A DNA stretch of 64,000 bases from VRUE01 sp963817945. Its GTDB lineage: Bacteria > Actinomycetota > Thermoleophilia > Solirubrobacterales > 70-9. Below the pieces are notes generated by a model. The model saw only the letters and a program-made list of their open reading frames with translations, did not search any database and was not told the DNA's origin. Shown in pieces: positions 33,451-41,571 of the stretch. Position numbers and translations under genes: made by a program. The first letter of the stretch is position 1, and every line of letters starts with the position of its first letter. The stretch spans positions 434,001 to 498,000 of the forward strand of contig CAWFQH010000005.1 of NCBI GenBank assembly GCA_963817945.1. Direction: 5' to 3'.

Positions 33451-34491
33451 TCAGAACAGCTGGTTCTCGCCGGCGAAGATCTCGGAGACGGAGTCGTCGG
33501 TGAAGATGCGGCGGATCGAGTCCGCGAAGGTGCCGGCGGTCGAGAGCACGGTGATGTTGTCGGGTGCGCCGGGGCGAAGCGGGATCGTGTCGGTGACGAC
33601 GATCCGCTCGATGCCGGAGCTCTTGTAGGCGAGCCGTTCGTAGGCAGGGCCGGAGAAGACGCCGTGGGTGGCGCAGGCGATCACCCGCGCCGCGCCCTCG
33701 TCGAGCACGGTCTGGGCGGCGGCGCAAAGCGTCCCCGCGGTGTCGATCATGTCGTCGACCAGGACAGCGGTCTTGCCCTTGACGTCGCCGACGACGTAGC
33801 CGATCTCGGCCACCTGCTGGGCGGGGCGCTCCTTCTCCATCACGGCCCAGTGGGTGCCGACCCGCCGGGCGAAGTTGCGCGCGTTCTTGACCCGACCGGC
33901 GTCGGGGGAGACGATCACCAGCTCCTCGGTCAGGTGCTGGTCGATGAACCACTGGGTCAGCATCGGCATCGCCGTCATGTGGTCGACCGGGACGTGGAAG
34001 AAACCTTGCACCTGGCCGGCGTGGAGGTCCATGGTGACGACCCGGTCGACGCCGACCCCCTCCAGGCACTTGGCGACGATGCGAGCCGAGATCGGCTCGC
34101 GCGGTGCCGACTTCTTGTCCTGACGCGCGTAGCCATACCAGGGCAGCACGGCGATGATCCGGTGCGCAGAGGCGCCCTGCGCGGCGTCGATCATCGTCAG
34201 CAGCTCGACCAGCGCGTCGTTGGGGGTCATCGACGTCTGCTCGTTGGCGCAGGTGGACTGGACCAGGAAGACGTCGGCGCCGCGAATCGACTCCTCGTAG
34301 CGGCAGTAGACCTCACCGTTGGCGAAGGTGGTGAGGGTCGCCTGGCCGAGGTCGAGTTCGAGCTTGCCCGCGACCTTGGCCGCCAGCTCCATCGAGCTGC
34401 GGCCGCCGAAGACCATCATCCGCTTCGAGTAGTCGTGCGGAATGGCGGTCGGCGCCAGCTGCGGCACCGCCTCTTGCTCGATCGTGCTCAC
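33451..34491 (-). CDS. prs: Ribose-phosphate pyrophosphokinase
   Basis: 346 residues. Makes PRPP from ribose 5-phosphate and ATP for nucleotides, His and Trp. Motifs: FANGEVYCRYEESIRGADV, PWYGYARQDKKSAPREPISA (ATP flexible loop), VVTMDLHAGQVQGFF, VIVSPDAGRVKNAR and the PRPP loop AVLVDDMIDTAGT. An extension of about 25 residues precedes the core. GTG 34491 overlaps the glmU stop (GTGA), so the pair is translationally coupled, as in M. tuberculosis glmU-prsA. Confidence 0.97.
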   Translation of the reverse strand: MSTIEQEAVPQLAPTAIPHDYSKRMMVFGGRSSMELAAKVAGKLELDLGQATLTTFANGEVYCRYEESIRGADVFLVQSTCANEQTSMTPNDALVELLTMIDAAQGASAHRIIAVLPWYGYARQDKKSAPREPISARIVAKCLEGVGVDRVVTMDLHAGQVQGFFHVPVDHMTAMPMLTQWFIDQHLTEELVIVSPDAGRVKNARNFARRVGTHWAVMEKERPAQQVAEIGYVVGDVKGKTAVLVDDMIDTAGTLCAAAQTVLDEGAARVIACATHGVFSGPAYERLAYKSSGIERIVVTDTIPLRPGAPDNITVLSTAGTFADSIRRIFTDDSVSEIFAGENQLF

Positions 34492-35879
34492 GCGTCCTCC
34501 TCGGAGCGCTCCGCCGCCTTGCGCTCGGCGTAGCCCTCGATGTTTCGCTGGTCGTTGTCGCTCACCGCTAACGCTCCCTCGGGAACGTCGTCCTTGATCA
34601 CCGCTCCGGCGCCAGTGTAGGCGGCGTCCCCGACTTCTACAGGGGCAATCAGCATCGTGTCAACGCCGAGCCGAGCGCCCTTGCCGATCCTCGTCCGGTG
34701 CTTGCGGAATCCGTCGTAGTTGGCAGTGATCGTGCCGGCGCCGAGGTTGGACCCCTCCCCCACATCGGCGTCGCCCACGTAGGCGAGGTGCGGAACCTTG
34801 GCCCCCTCGCCGATCCGCGAGTTCTTGACCTCGACGAAGGTGCCGGCCTTGGCGCCGGACTCGAGGCGGGCGCCAGGGCGCAGGAAGGCGAACGGGCCGA
34901 CGTTGCAGTCGTCGAGGACCTCGCACTCGACCAGGTAGGAGTGCGGGACGGCTACGCGCTCGCCGAGCCTGGTGTCGATCAGCGTGCTCAGCGGACCGAT
35001 GACCGAGCCGGCGCCGACCTCGGTGCGGCCGCGCAGCGTCGTCCCAGGCTCGATTCGCGCGTCTGCCGCGATCTCGACGTCCGCGTCGATCCAGGTGGTG
35101 CCAGGGTCGACCACAGTGACCCCGGCGAGCATGTGAGTCTGCAACAGGCGGCGGCGGGCCTCGAGCTCGACCTCGGCCAGCTCGACCCGGTTGTTGACGC
35201 CCATCGTGGCGCCAAAGTCATCGGCCGGATGGGTGGCGACCGAGTGGCCCTGGGAGCGCAAGATCGCGAAGACGTCGGTGAGGTAGTACTCGCCCTGGGC
35301 GTTGTCATTAGAGAGCTCATCGAGCGCAGCGGCAAGCAGCGGCGCGTCGAAGAGGTAGGCGCCGGCGTTTACCTCGCGGATCGCCAGCTCGTCGGGACTG
35401 GCGTCGCCACCCGCTTTCGCCTCGACGATGCGCTCGAACTCGCCGCGCTCGTCGCGAACCACCCGCCCGTAGGCACCGGGGTCGTCGAGCTCGATGGTCA
35501 GCATCGTCGCCGCGGCCCCGGCCTCGCCGTGGGTGGAAAGCAGTCCGCCGATCGTCTCAGCGGAGAGCAGCGGATGGTCGCCGGAGAGGATGATGACCGT
35601 CTCCGCCTCCTGGATCGGGCCCAGCGCGGCGCGCAGGGCGCCACCGGTGCCGTCGGACACGGGCTGGACGACGGTCTCGACGCCATCCGGCAGGCCGGCG
35701 GAAATGTCGCGCTCTGGCGAGACGATCGCGACGACGCGCCCAGCACCCGCCTCGCGCGCGGCGATGATCGGCCAGGCGACCAGGGGCCGCCCACAGACGG
35801 GGTGGAGCATCTTCGGCACGGTCGAGCGCATTCGGGTGCCCTCGCCGGCTGCCATTACCAGCACTAGAGGCGAACTCAC
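34488..35879 (-). CDS. glmU: Bifunctional UDP-GlcNAc pyrophosphorylase/GlcN-1-P acetyltransferase GlmU
   Basis: 463 residues from GTG 35879. Makes UDP-GlcNAc for peptidoglycan. The N-terminal nucleotidyltransferase has VLVMAAGEGTRMRS, then VQPVSDGTGGALRAAL, SGDHPLLS and GVNNRVELAEVE. The C-terminal left-handed beta helix shows hexapeptide repeats, with the acetyltransferase site KVPHLAYVGDADVGEGSN and GAGTITANYDG. Its leader, on the minus strand, contains a 119-nt long-spacer inverted repeat starting 21 bases upstream. Confidence 0.97.
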   Translation of the reverse strand: MSSPLVLVMAAGEGTRMRSTVPKMLHPVCGRPLVAWPIIAAREAGAGRVVAIVSPERDISAGLPDGVETVVQPVSDGTGGALRAALGPIQEAETVIILSGDHPLLSAETIGGLLSTHGEAGAAATMLTIELDDPGAYGRVVRDERGEFERIVEAKAGGDASPDELAIREVNAGAYLFDAPLLAAALDELSNDNAQGEYYLTDVFAILRSQGHSVATHPADDFGATMGVNNRVELAEVELEARRRLLQTHMLAGVTVVDPGTTWIDADVEIAADARIEPGTTLRGRTEVGAGSVIGPLSTLIDTRLGERVAVPHSYLVECEVLDDCNVGPFAFLRPGARLESGAKAGTFVEVKNSRIGEGAKVPHLAYVGDADVGEGSNLGAGTITANYDGFRKHRTRIGKGARLGVDTMLIAPVEVGDAAYTGAGAVIKDDVPEGALAVSDNDQRNIEGYAERKAAERSEEDA

Positions 35880-35900
35880 CAGCAGATCGTAATGGCGGGG

Positions 35901-36019
35901 GAGGAGGAGTGGGGCTGCCTTCCGCTTGCTGGGTTTTCGCCGTCAAAGGACACGTCTCTCGCAGAGGTGCCGGGGCGAAAACAGGACGCCGCGCACTCCA
36001 GGCAGCCCCACTCCTCCTC
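35901..36019. repeat. 20-bp inverted repeat with 79-nt structured spacer, glmU leader
   Basis: Arms 35901-35920 and 36000-36019 are exact reverse complements. The spacer itself can nest: GTTTTCGCC pairs with GGCGAAAAC, and an apical CTCT-cgc-AGAG stem lies inside. As RNA on the minus strand it would precede the glmU start by about 21 bases. Possibilities are a leader RNA that affects glmU, a small non-coding RNA, or a MITE-like insertion; no target-site duplication is obvious. Confidence 0.7.
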
Positions 36020-36043
36020 ACGCTCCCGCGACTGACGCAAGCA

Positions 36044-36103
36044 GGCCAAGGACCCAGGGAGCGTGGCGTGCTCTGCACGCGAGCGACCGAGGACGCAGGG
36101 ATG
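36044..36103 (+). repeat. Dispersed intergenic repeat, family 2, copy 1
   Basis: The segment has the order CAAGGACCCAGGGAGCG, a small hairpin GTGC-tct-GCAC, then GCGACCGAGGACGC. The reverse complement of 55362-55438 shows the same blocks in the same order (CAAGGACGCAGGGAGCG ... GCGACCGAGGACGC). It lies between the long inverted repeat and the HdeD gene and has no coding content. Confidence 0.6.
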
Positions 36104-36119
36104 CGCCGCGTCAGGCGCG

Positions 36120-36689
36120 TCAGCTTCTAGCGAGATCTCGGCCGTACAGAGCTACTGACGTCAACGTCCAGCCGGCGAAGATGAGGTCTATTCCGACCAG
36201 AAGGCCGATCGCCCAGTCGGCGGAGCTGGGGAACTCGGCGAGGACGAGGATGCCGATCAGGAGGCCGGCGATGCCGCTGAGGCCGAGCAGGCCGGCGTTT
36301 GGTTTGCCACGGTCGGCAAAGGCGACGGCCAGGCGGGTGAGGCCCATGAAGAGGAAGTAGATGCCGAGCACCAACGTCAGGGTCAGGGTTCCATTCTGGG
36401 GCTCGATCACCAACCAAAGGCCGACGGCGAACGTGAGGAGAGCCCAGAGCAGCCGCAGCACGACCGAGCCGATCGTCGGTGCGGTGAATGCCGCCGCGAT
36501 CAAGAAGGCACCTACGAACATCAGCACCCAGCCGACGAAGATCGCCGTCCCGACTGAGGCGACGGCCGGCACCAGGATCGCGAAGCAACCGGTGAGGATC
36601 GCCAACACCCCGATCGCCATCAACGCCTTCCAGCTACGCGTCAACCCGGCGCGCAGCTCTGGGTCCAGCGCAGCTCCGCTCATCTCCAT
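36120..36689 (-). CDS. HdeD-family (DUF308) membrane protein
   Basis: 189 residues, about six membrane helices in three DUF308-type hairpins (ALMAIGVLAILTGCFAILVP, AIFVGWVLMFVGAFLIAAAF, LGIYFLFMGLTRLAVAFADR). Homologues take part in acid resistance in enterics; the role in actinobacteria is not settled. The alternative start ATG 36683 is equally good. Monocistronic by position: tRNA-Gln lies upstream, repeats downstream. Confidence 0.88.
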   Translation of the reverse strand: MEMSGAALDPELRAGLTRSWKALMAIGVLAILTGCFAILVPAVASVGTAIFVGWVLMFVGAFLIAAAFTAPTIGSVVLRLLWALLTFAVGLWLVIEPQNGTLTLTLVLGIYFLFMGLTRLAVAFADRGKPNAGLLGLSGIAGLLIGILVLAEFPSSADWAIGLLVGIDLIFAGWTLTSVALYGRDLARS

Positions 36690-36745
36690 GGAACGAACCT
36701 AAGCGCTGGTTCGGACGGCTGGACCGACGACACTCGTCGCGGCGA

Positions 36746-36818
36746 TTCCGGGGGAAGGACTCGAACCCTCTCTTCCAGGACCAAAACCTGGCGTGCTGGC
36801 CAAATACACCACCCCGGA
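36746..36818 (-). tRNA. tRNA-Gln (TTG anticodon)
   Basis: 73 nt. Acceptor TCCGGGG pairs with CCCCGGA, base 73 is A. The anticodon stem CCAGG/CCTGG encloses TTTTGGT (anticodon TTG). T loop TTCGAGT. CCA is not encoded. It stands alone between the PucR and HdeD genes. Confidence 0.95.
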
Positions 36819-36851
36819 TCGTGGCCCGAGCGTAGCGCTGTCGGCGCCCTC

Positions 36852-38063
36852 CTACTCCTCAGCGCTGCGCGGGACCTTGCCGCCTTCGGCGCCGGGCTCG
36901 AGAGCCGGACCGCGGGGGGAGGCGATGCCGAGGACGCGCATCGCCTTGAGGCCGAGGCCGAGCTTCTCGCGGCCCTCCGTGGCGGAGACGTCGTGGCCGC
37001 AGAGCTCGCGCACCCGCTCGAGTCGGTAGCGGATCGTGTGGCGGTGGGTGAAGAGCTGTTTGGCGGTGGCGGCGACGTTCCCGTCGTTGGCGAGGTAGGC
37101 CTCGACGGTGGCGACCAGCTCGGTCTCGTACTGATCGTCGTAGGCGGCGAGCGGCTCGATCGTCTCCGAGTAGAAGCGCTGCAGCTCGCCGGGGTCCTCG
37201 CTCATCGCCGGCAGCAGCAGGCGGTAGGCGCCGGTGTCCTCGAAGGCGAGCAGAGGCCGGCCCTCCGCCTCACCGACGTTTACGGCGAGGCGCGCCTCGT
37301 TGCCGGCTCGGTAGAGGTCGACCGGGTCGGAGACGCGGCGGCTGGCGCCGATCGTCAGGTGGAACCCGGGCAGGGCGTCGTCCAACTCGCGCGCGAGGCC
37401 GGAGGTGGCGCGGGCCAGGCGCTCCTCGTCCTCGGCCGGGACGATCACCGCGATCTCGGCCGCCAGCTCGCCGGCTTCGGCCGTCGCCAGCGCCCCCGGC
37501 GCCAACGAGCGCAGTGTTCGCATCGCCAGGCTCAACACGCGGTCCCGCCACTCGCCGGTCTGCGCGGCGCGCGGAGCGGCGCGGACCAGGATCGCCCCCG
37601 CCCCCTTCTCGAGGTCGGCGCCGACCTCGGCCGCCCGGGCGAGGATGTCGCCGCGATCGGTCACCTCGCGTCCGAAGACGGCCGCGACGAAGGCGCCAGC
37701 GACCTCCTCGCTCTCCCACTCCGGTGCGCGCGAGCGCTCCAACTCCAACGCCAGCAGCGTCGTCACCATTCGCGCCATCGCCGGATCGGGCGCGGTGGTG
37801 GCGCGGTAGCGCAGCTCCCCGACTTCGCTGTCGGCAACCCGCAGCTCGACCGTCGTCACCCGCTCGCCACCGGCGAGCAGCTTGCGCTCCTGATCGGGCG
37901 AGGCGCCGGCCACTGCCAGTACCGCGCCAGAACGGTCGATCAGCGCCACGCTCGCGTCCAGCACCCGGGCTGCCGCGCGCGCCACCGCCGGCAAGCCCGC
38001 TCCCGACTCCACGGCTTCGGAGAGCGTGTCGAGCGCTTCGACGTTCTTGGAGACCGCCGTCAT
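36852..38063 (-). CDS. PucR-family transcriptional regulator
   Basis: 403 residues. The N-terminal 100 residues look like a degenerate GAF sensor (ASVALIDRSGAVLAVAGAS). The middle is the GGDEF-like CdaR domain (FHLTIGASRRVSDPVDLYRA, EARLAVNVGEAEG). The C-terminus is the PucR HTH (ETELVATVEAYLANDGNVAA, then THRHTIRYRLERVRELCG). It likely senses a small metabolite. No adjacent catabolic operon reveals its target; the nearest gene downstream is tRNA-Gln. Confidence 0.9.
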   Translation of the reverse strand: MTAVSKNVEALDTLSEAVESGAGLPAVARAAARVLDASVALIDRSGAVLAVAGASPDQERKLLAGGERVTTVELRVADSEVGELRYRATTAPDPAMARMVTTLLALELERSRAPEWESEEVAGAFVAAVFGREVTDRGDILARAAEVGADLEKGAGAILVRAAPRAAQTGEWRDRVLSLAMRTLRSLAPGALATAEAGELAAEIAVIVPAEDEERLARATSGLARELDDALPGFHLTIGASRRVSDPVDLYRAGNEARLAVNVGEAEGRPLLAFEDTGAYRLLLPAMSEDPGELQRFYSETIEPLAAYDDQYETELVATVEAYLANDGNVAATAKQLFTHRHTIRYRLERVRELCGHDVSATEGREKLGLGLKAMRVLGIASPRGPALEPGAEGGKVPRSAEE

Positions 38064-38121
38064 CTGTCAATTATCAGCAGGAAAGAGGGAATTGGCCACC
38101 AGCGGGCCCGGACCCGGGGGC

Positions 38122-38400
38122 TCAGCCGAGCAGCTGCGCCAGCTCGTCGTAGTAGTAGACGACCGCGAGGCCGACGACTACCCCGGTCAGCACCAGAGCG
38201 AGTAGGACGATCACCGACAGGGCCCCCGCCACAGCCTTCTCCCAGAGGCGTCCGTAGGCGCTGACCGCCGGAACCAGGATCAGGCCGACGAAGGCAGCCA
38301 GGCTGACCGCGCCGGCGACGGCGAAAAGGACGTACTCATCCTCGATCTTCTGAATGGCGGGGGGAATCGCCTGCAACGCCAGCGGGAGCACCAGCCCCAT
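38122..38400 (-). CDS. Small two- or three-helix membrane protein
   Basis: 92 residues from ATG 38400. Helices: YVLFAVAGAVSLAAFVGLIL, then ALSVIVLLALVLTGVVVGLA. No family recognised. The first 65 bases overlap the end of the DedA-PAP2 gene in another frame, which is a long overlap for this genome; a later start is not available (no in-frame start codon that would save the first helix). Expression could be coupled to the upstream gene. Confidence 0.65.
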   Translation of the reverse strand: MGLVLPLALQAIPPAIQKIEDEYVLFAVAGAVSLAAFVGLILVPAVSAYGRLWEKAVAGALSVIVLLALVLTGVVVGLAVVYYYDELAQLLG

Positions 38401-39895
38401 TCTGTCGCAAGGGCTCCTCCGAAGACCGCACCGTCGTGATGACGAGCGCCACGGCGGCACAGAAGGAGAAGGCGGCGGCGCCGAGCGCCCAGCCGCCGTT
38501 GACGTCGCTGAGGTAGTGGACGTCGAGGTAAACGCGGGAGAGGCCGACGAGAGCCGTCAGCGTGATGCCGGCCGTCACGACCAGCGCCCCGCGGGTCATC
38601 CCGGTGCGTAGGCGCATCACGATGGTCACCGCCAGCCAAACGTAAAAGGTCGAGTAGGCGGCGTGGGCGCTGGGGAACGAGGAGCCCGACACGTCCACCA
38701 GGCCGCCCGGCGGGCGGGGACGGTCGATCGCGTCCTTGATCTCGTGGACGCCGGCGAAGGTCAAGCCGAGCCCGACCGACAGCACGCCCAGCTCCGCCCA
38801 GCGACGGCGGGCGGCGAGGAAGAGGCCGCAGATCGCCGCCAAGGGCAGGACGACGCCAAAGGAGCCGAACACGCTGACGACCTTGGCGACGTCGACGAGC
38901 CAGGAAACCTGAAGCCCTTCGACGACGTCGATCGCGGTCGTGTCGCCGGGCGTCGGGCCGGCGTCGCCGCTGACGATCGACGCGTAGGCGACGAGGACGA
39001 AGCCAGCCACGGCCAGGATCGACATCAGGGAGGTGAACTCGAGCCCGAACGTGCCGCCCGGCGTCACGCGCGCCCAGAGGAAGCGAAGCTGCGGCTGGAA
39101 GCGGCGCGCCAGTAGCACCAGCCAGTGGGTGGCGGCGTGGTGCTCCATCCAGCGCACCGCCGCGCGCCGGTTCTCCTGCTCGCGCAGGTGGCGGTAGAGG
39201 TAGACGGAGCCCGCCACGACGACGATCAGCGTGCCGAGGAGGAAGGCACCGCGTCCCGCGTACTTGGCGGCGGTGTCGATGCTGCGCGAGAAGGCATAGC
39301 CCAACAGGATTAGGCCCGTGTTGAGAATCCCGGCGCCGAGGATGCTGTAGGGAAGGAAGACTCGGTAGGACATCCCGGAGCTGCCGGCGATGAACGGCGC
39401 CAGGGCGCGGACGAAACCGATGAAGCGGCCGAGGAAGATCGTTTTACCGCCGTGGCGGGAGAAGTAGTCCTCGACCTGCTCGAAGCGCTCGTGGCTGACG
39501 CCGAGGCGGGGGCCGTGGCGGAGGATGAACTCGCGCCCAAGCCGGCGGCCGATCAGGAAGCTCGTGGTGTCGCCTGCCCAGGCGGCGAACCAGGCGATCC
39601 CGATCAGGATGTAGACGTCGATCGCCCCCTGGCCGGCGACGGCGCCGGCGACGAGCATCACGGTCTCGCCGGGCACGACCAAGCCGATGAAGGCGCCAGT
39701 CTCGGCGAAGCCGAAGACCCCGGCGAGCAGGTAGGTCCAGGAGCCGAGGGTGTTGGAGGCGTCCTCGAGTAGCTGCTGAAGGTCGTCGTGGGGGACGACG
39801 CGGCTGAAGAGGAAGTACCCGCCGACGGCGCCAGCAACGATCGCGGCGATCGCGAGCCGGCGCTGGCGGCGGTCTTTTGGCAGGGCGACCATCAT
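38336..39895 (-). CDS. DedA (VTT) and PAP2 phosphatase fusion protein
   Basis: 519 residues. Residues about 1-215 form a DedA/VTT domain (AETGAFIGLVVPGETVMLVA, then HGGKTIFLGRFIGFVRALAP with the conserved GRF.G...R). A linker of about 70 residues follows, then a PAP2 domain with its three motifs KDAIDRPRP, SSFPSAHAAYST and SRVYLDVHYLSDV. DedA proteins flip polyprenyl phosphate or PE; PAP2 enzymes dephosphorylate lipid pyrophosphates, so the fusion may recycle undecaprenyl carriers. Start at ATG 39895 or 39892. Lies next to ispE. Confidence 0.92.
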   Translation of the reverse strand: MMVALPKDRRQRRLAIAAIVAGAVGGYFLFSRVVPHDDLQQLLEDASNTLGSWTYLLAGVFGFAETGAFIGLVVPGETVMLVAGAVAGQGAIDVYILIGIAWFAAWAGDTTSFLIGRRLGREFILRHGPRLGVSHERFEQVEDYFSRHGGKTIFLGRFIGFVRALAPFIAGSSGMSYRVFLPYSILGAGILNTGLILLGYAFSRSIDTAAKYAGRGAFLLGTLIVVVAGSVYLYRHLREQENRRAAVRWMEHHAATHWLVLLARRFQPQLRFLWARVTPGGTFGLEFTSLMSILAVAGFVLVAYASIVSGDAGPTPGDTTAIDVVEGLQVSWLVDVAKVVSVFGSFGVVLPLAAICGLFLAARRRWAELGVLSVGLGLTFAGVHEIKDAIDRPRPPGGLVDVSGSSFPSAHAAYSTFYVWLAVTIVMRLRTGMTRGALVVTAGITLTALVGLSRVYLDVHYLSDVNGGWALGAAAFSFCAAVALVITTVRSSEEPLRQNGAGAPAGVAGDSPRHSEDRG

Positions 39896-39925
39896 CGGCT
39901 TGCGGTCCTCATCCGGGGCAGGGTC

Positions 39926-40789
39926 TCAAGGAGCACGGCCGGCCTCGCAGACGATCGCTTCGTCGCGCTCGAGGCGAGCGGCCGCGCGCTCGGCGGCCGC
40001 GAGGTCGGGGAAGAGACCGAAGGCGGTGGGCCCGGAGCCGGTCAGGAGGGCCAGTGGAGCCCCGGCGGCGCGCAGCGCGTCGAGCGCGGCGCCGATCTGC
40101 GGCCGCAGCGAGCAGGCGGCCGGCTCGAGGTCGTTGGCAAGGAGGTCGGCGTAATCGAGCGGGGAAGCGCCGGCCCCGGCCGCCTCGCGCAGACGCGCCG
40201 CCAGGGCTACCAGCTCGCCGGCGTCGCGACCAAGCCCCAGCCGGTCCGCCTCGGCGAAGACATCGGCGGTGCTCAACCCTCCCCCGTCCGGCAAAAGCAC
40301 CACGGCGTGGGGAGCCGGCTCCGGCAGCCGCTCCACCCGCTCGCCCGCGCCCTGCACCAGCGACAGGGCGGGCACGAGCTGCGACGGGACGTCGGCGCCG
40401 AGCTCAGCCGCCAGCGCCGCCAGCTCACCGCGTGGCGACTTTATGTCGGACAGCGACAGAAACTCGCCAGGCTGGGCCGCGAGACGCAGGACCGCCGCCG
40501 CGTCGGCGCTGCCGCCACCGAGGCCGGCGGCGACCGGGATCCGCTTCTCGATCTCGATCCGCAGCGGTGGCGCCTCCCAGCCGCGCTCGCGCAGCGCCGC
40601 CAGCGCCCGCGCCGCCAGGTTCTCGCCCTCGACGGCGGGGCAGCAAACCTCGTCGCCCTCGGCCTCAAAGACCTCGATTGAGTCGGCCAAGGCGAGCGGC
40701 TCGAACAGCGAGCAGAGCTCGTGCAGCCCGTCCTCGCGGCGCGGCCCGAGGAAGAGGCAGAGGTTGAGCTTGGCTGGGGCGAGGATCAT
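39926..40789 (-). CDS. ispE: 4-diphosphocytidyl-2-C-methyl-D-erythritol kinase IspE
   Basis: 287 residues. GHMP kinase of the MEP isoprenoid pathway. Signatures: APAKLNLCLFLGPRREDGLH at the start, PVAAGLGGGSADAAAVLR (ATP loop), GADVPSQL, and LTGSGPTAFGLF near the end. ATG 40789 overlaps the rsmA stop (ATGA), so they are translationally coupled. The order tatD-rsmA-ispE is the common actinobacterial one. Confidence 0.96.
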   Translation of the reverse strand: MILAPAKLNLCLFLGPRREDGLHELCSLFEPLALADSIEVFEAEGDEVCCPAVEGENLAARALAALRERGWEAPPLRIEIEKRIPVAAGLGGGSADAAAVLRLAAQPGEFLSLSDIKSPRGELAALAAELGADVPSQLVPALSLVQGAGERVERLPEPAPHAVVLLPDGGGLSTADVFAEADRLGLGRDAGELVALAARLREAAGAGASPLDYADLLANDLEPAACSLRPQIGAALDALRAAGAPLALLTGSGPTAFGLFPDLAAAERAAARLERDEAIVCEAGRAP

Positions 40790-41544
40790 CGCGGCAGGGA
40801 CTCTGCCAGCGAGACGAACTCCTGGGGGGAGAGGGACTCCGCACGCGCGTCCTCCGGCAGCCCCATTTCGCGCAGAGCTGCGCGAGTCGCATCGAGCGAA
40901 CCAGGGCGAACATGCTCCAGCGATCGCGCCAGCGCCTTGCGGCGATGGGCGAAGGCGGCACGAACGAGCTCGCGCGTCGTGGCGTCGGCGCCGGGCCCGA
41001 TGCGCCTCAACCTGAGGATCGCCGACTCAACCCGCGGCCGCGGGCGGAACACAGCCGGGTCGACAGTCCGCAGCAGCTTCACCTCGCAAGCGATTTGGGC
41101 GAGAACGCTCGGTGAGCCGTAGGTGCGACTGCCCGGCGCGGCCCGCAGGCGGTCGGCGATCTCGCGCTGGACCATCACCGTCCAGTTGCGCAACGAGGGA
41201 AGCTCCTCGATCGTCCGCAGCAGCACTGGCGTTGCCACCGAGTAGGGCAGGTTGGCGACCATCGTCGTCGGCGGCGGGTCGAGCGCACTGAAATCGAGCT
41301 TCATCGCGTCCGCCCAATGCAGCTCGACCTCGGCCCGACGGGCCAATGGCGCCAGCGCCTCCTCCAGCCCGCGATCGAGCTCGACGGCATGGACCCGCGC
41401 GGCGGCCGCCACGAGGCGCTCCGTCAGTACCCCCTCTCCCGCGCCGACCTCGAGCACGACGTCGTCGGGCCCGAGCGCGGCGTCGCGGACGATCGCATCG
41501 AGCAGGTTCGGGTCGGCGAGGAAGTTCTGGCCGAGCCGGACCAT
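40786..41544 (-). CDS. rsmA: 16S rRNA dimethyladenosine transferase RsmA (KsgA)
   Basis: 252 residues. Dimethylates A1518 and A1519 of 16S rRNA. Motifs: RLGQNFLADPNLLDAIV, SAM site VLEVGAGEGVLTERLV, catalytic NLPYSVATPVL, and RPRPRVESAILRL. It begins very close to the family core (short N-terminus). The gap to tatD is 27 bases. Confidence 0.97.
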   Translation of the reverse strand: MVRLGQNFLADPNLLDAIVRDAALGPDDVVLEVGAGEGVLTERLVAAAARVHAVELDRGLEEALAPLARRAEVELHWADAMKLDFSALDPPPTTMVANLPYSVATPVLLRTIEELPSLRNWTVMVQREIADRLRAAPGSRTYGSPSVLAQIACEVKLLRTVDPAVFRPRPRVESAILRLRRIGPGADATTRELVRAAFAHRRKALARSLEHVRPGSLDATRAALREMGLPEDARAESLSPQEFVSLAESLPR

Positions 41545-41571
41545 CAGCGGAAGCGTCGCAGCTGAGGCGGG

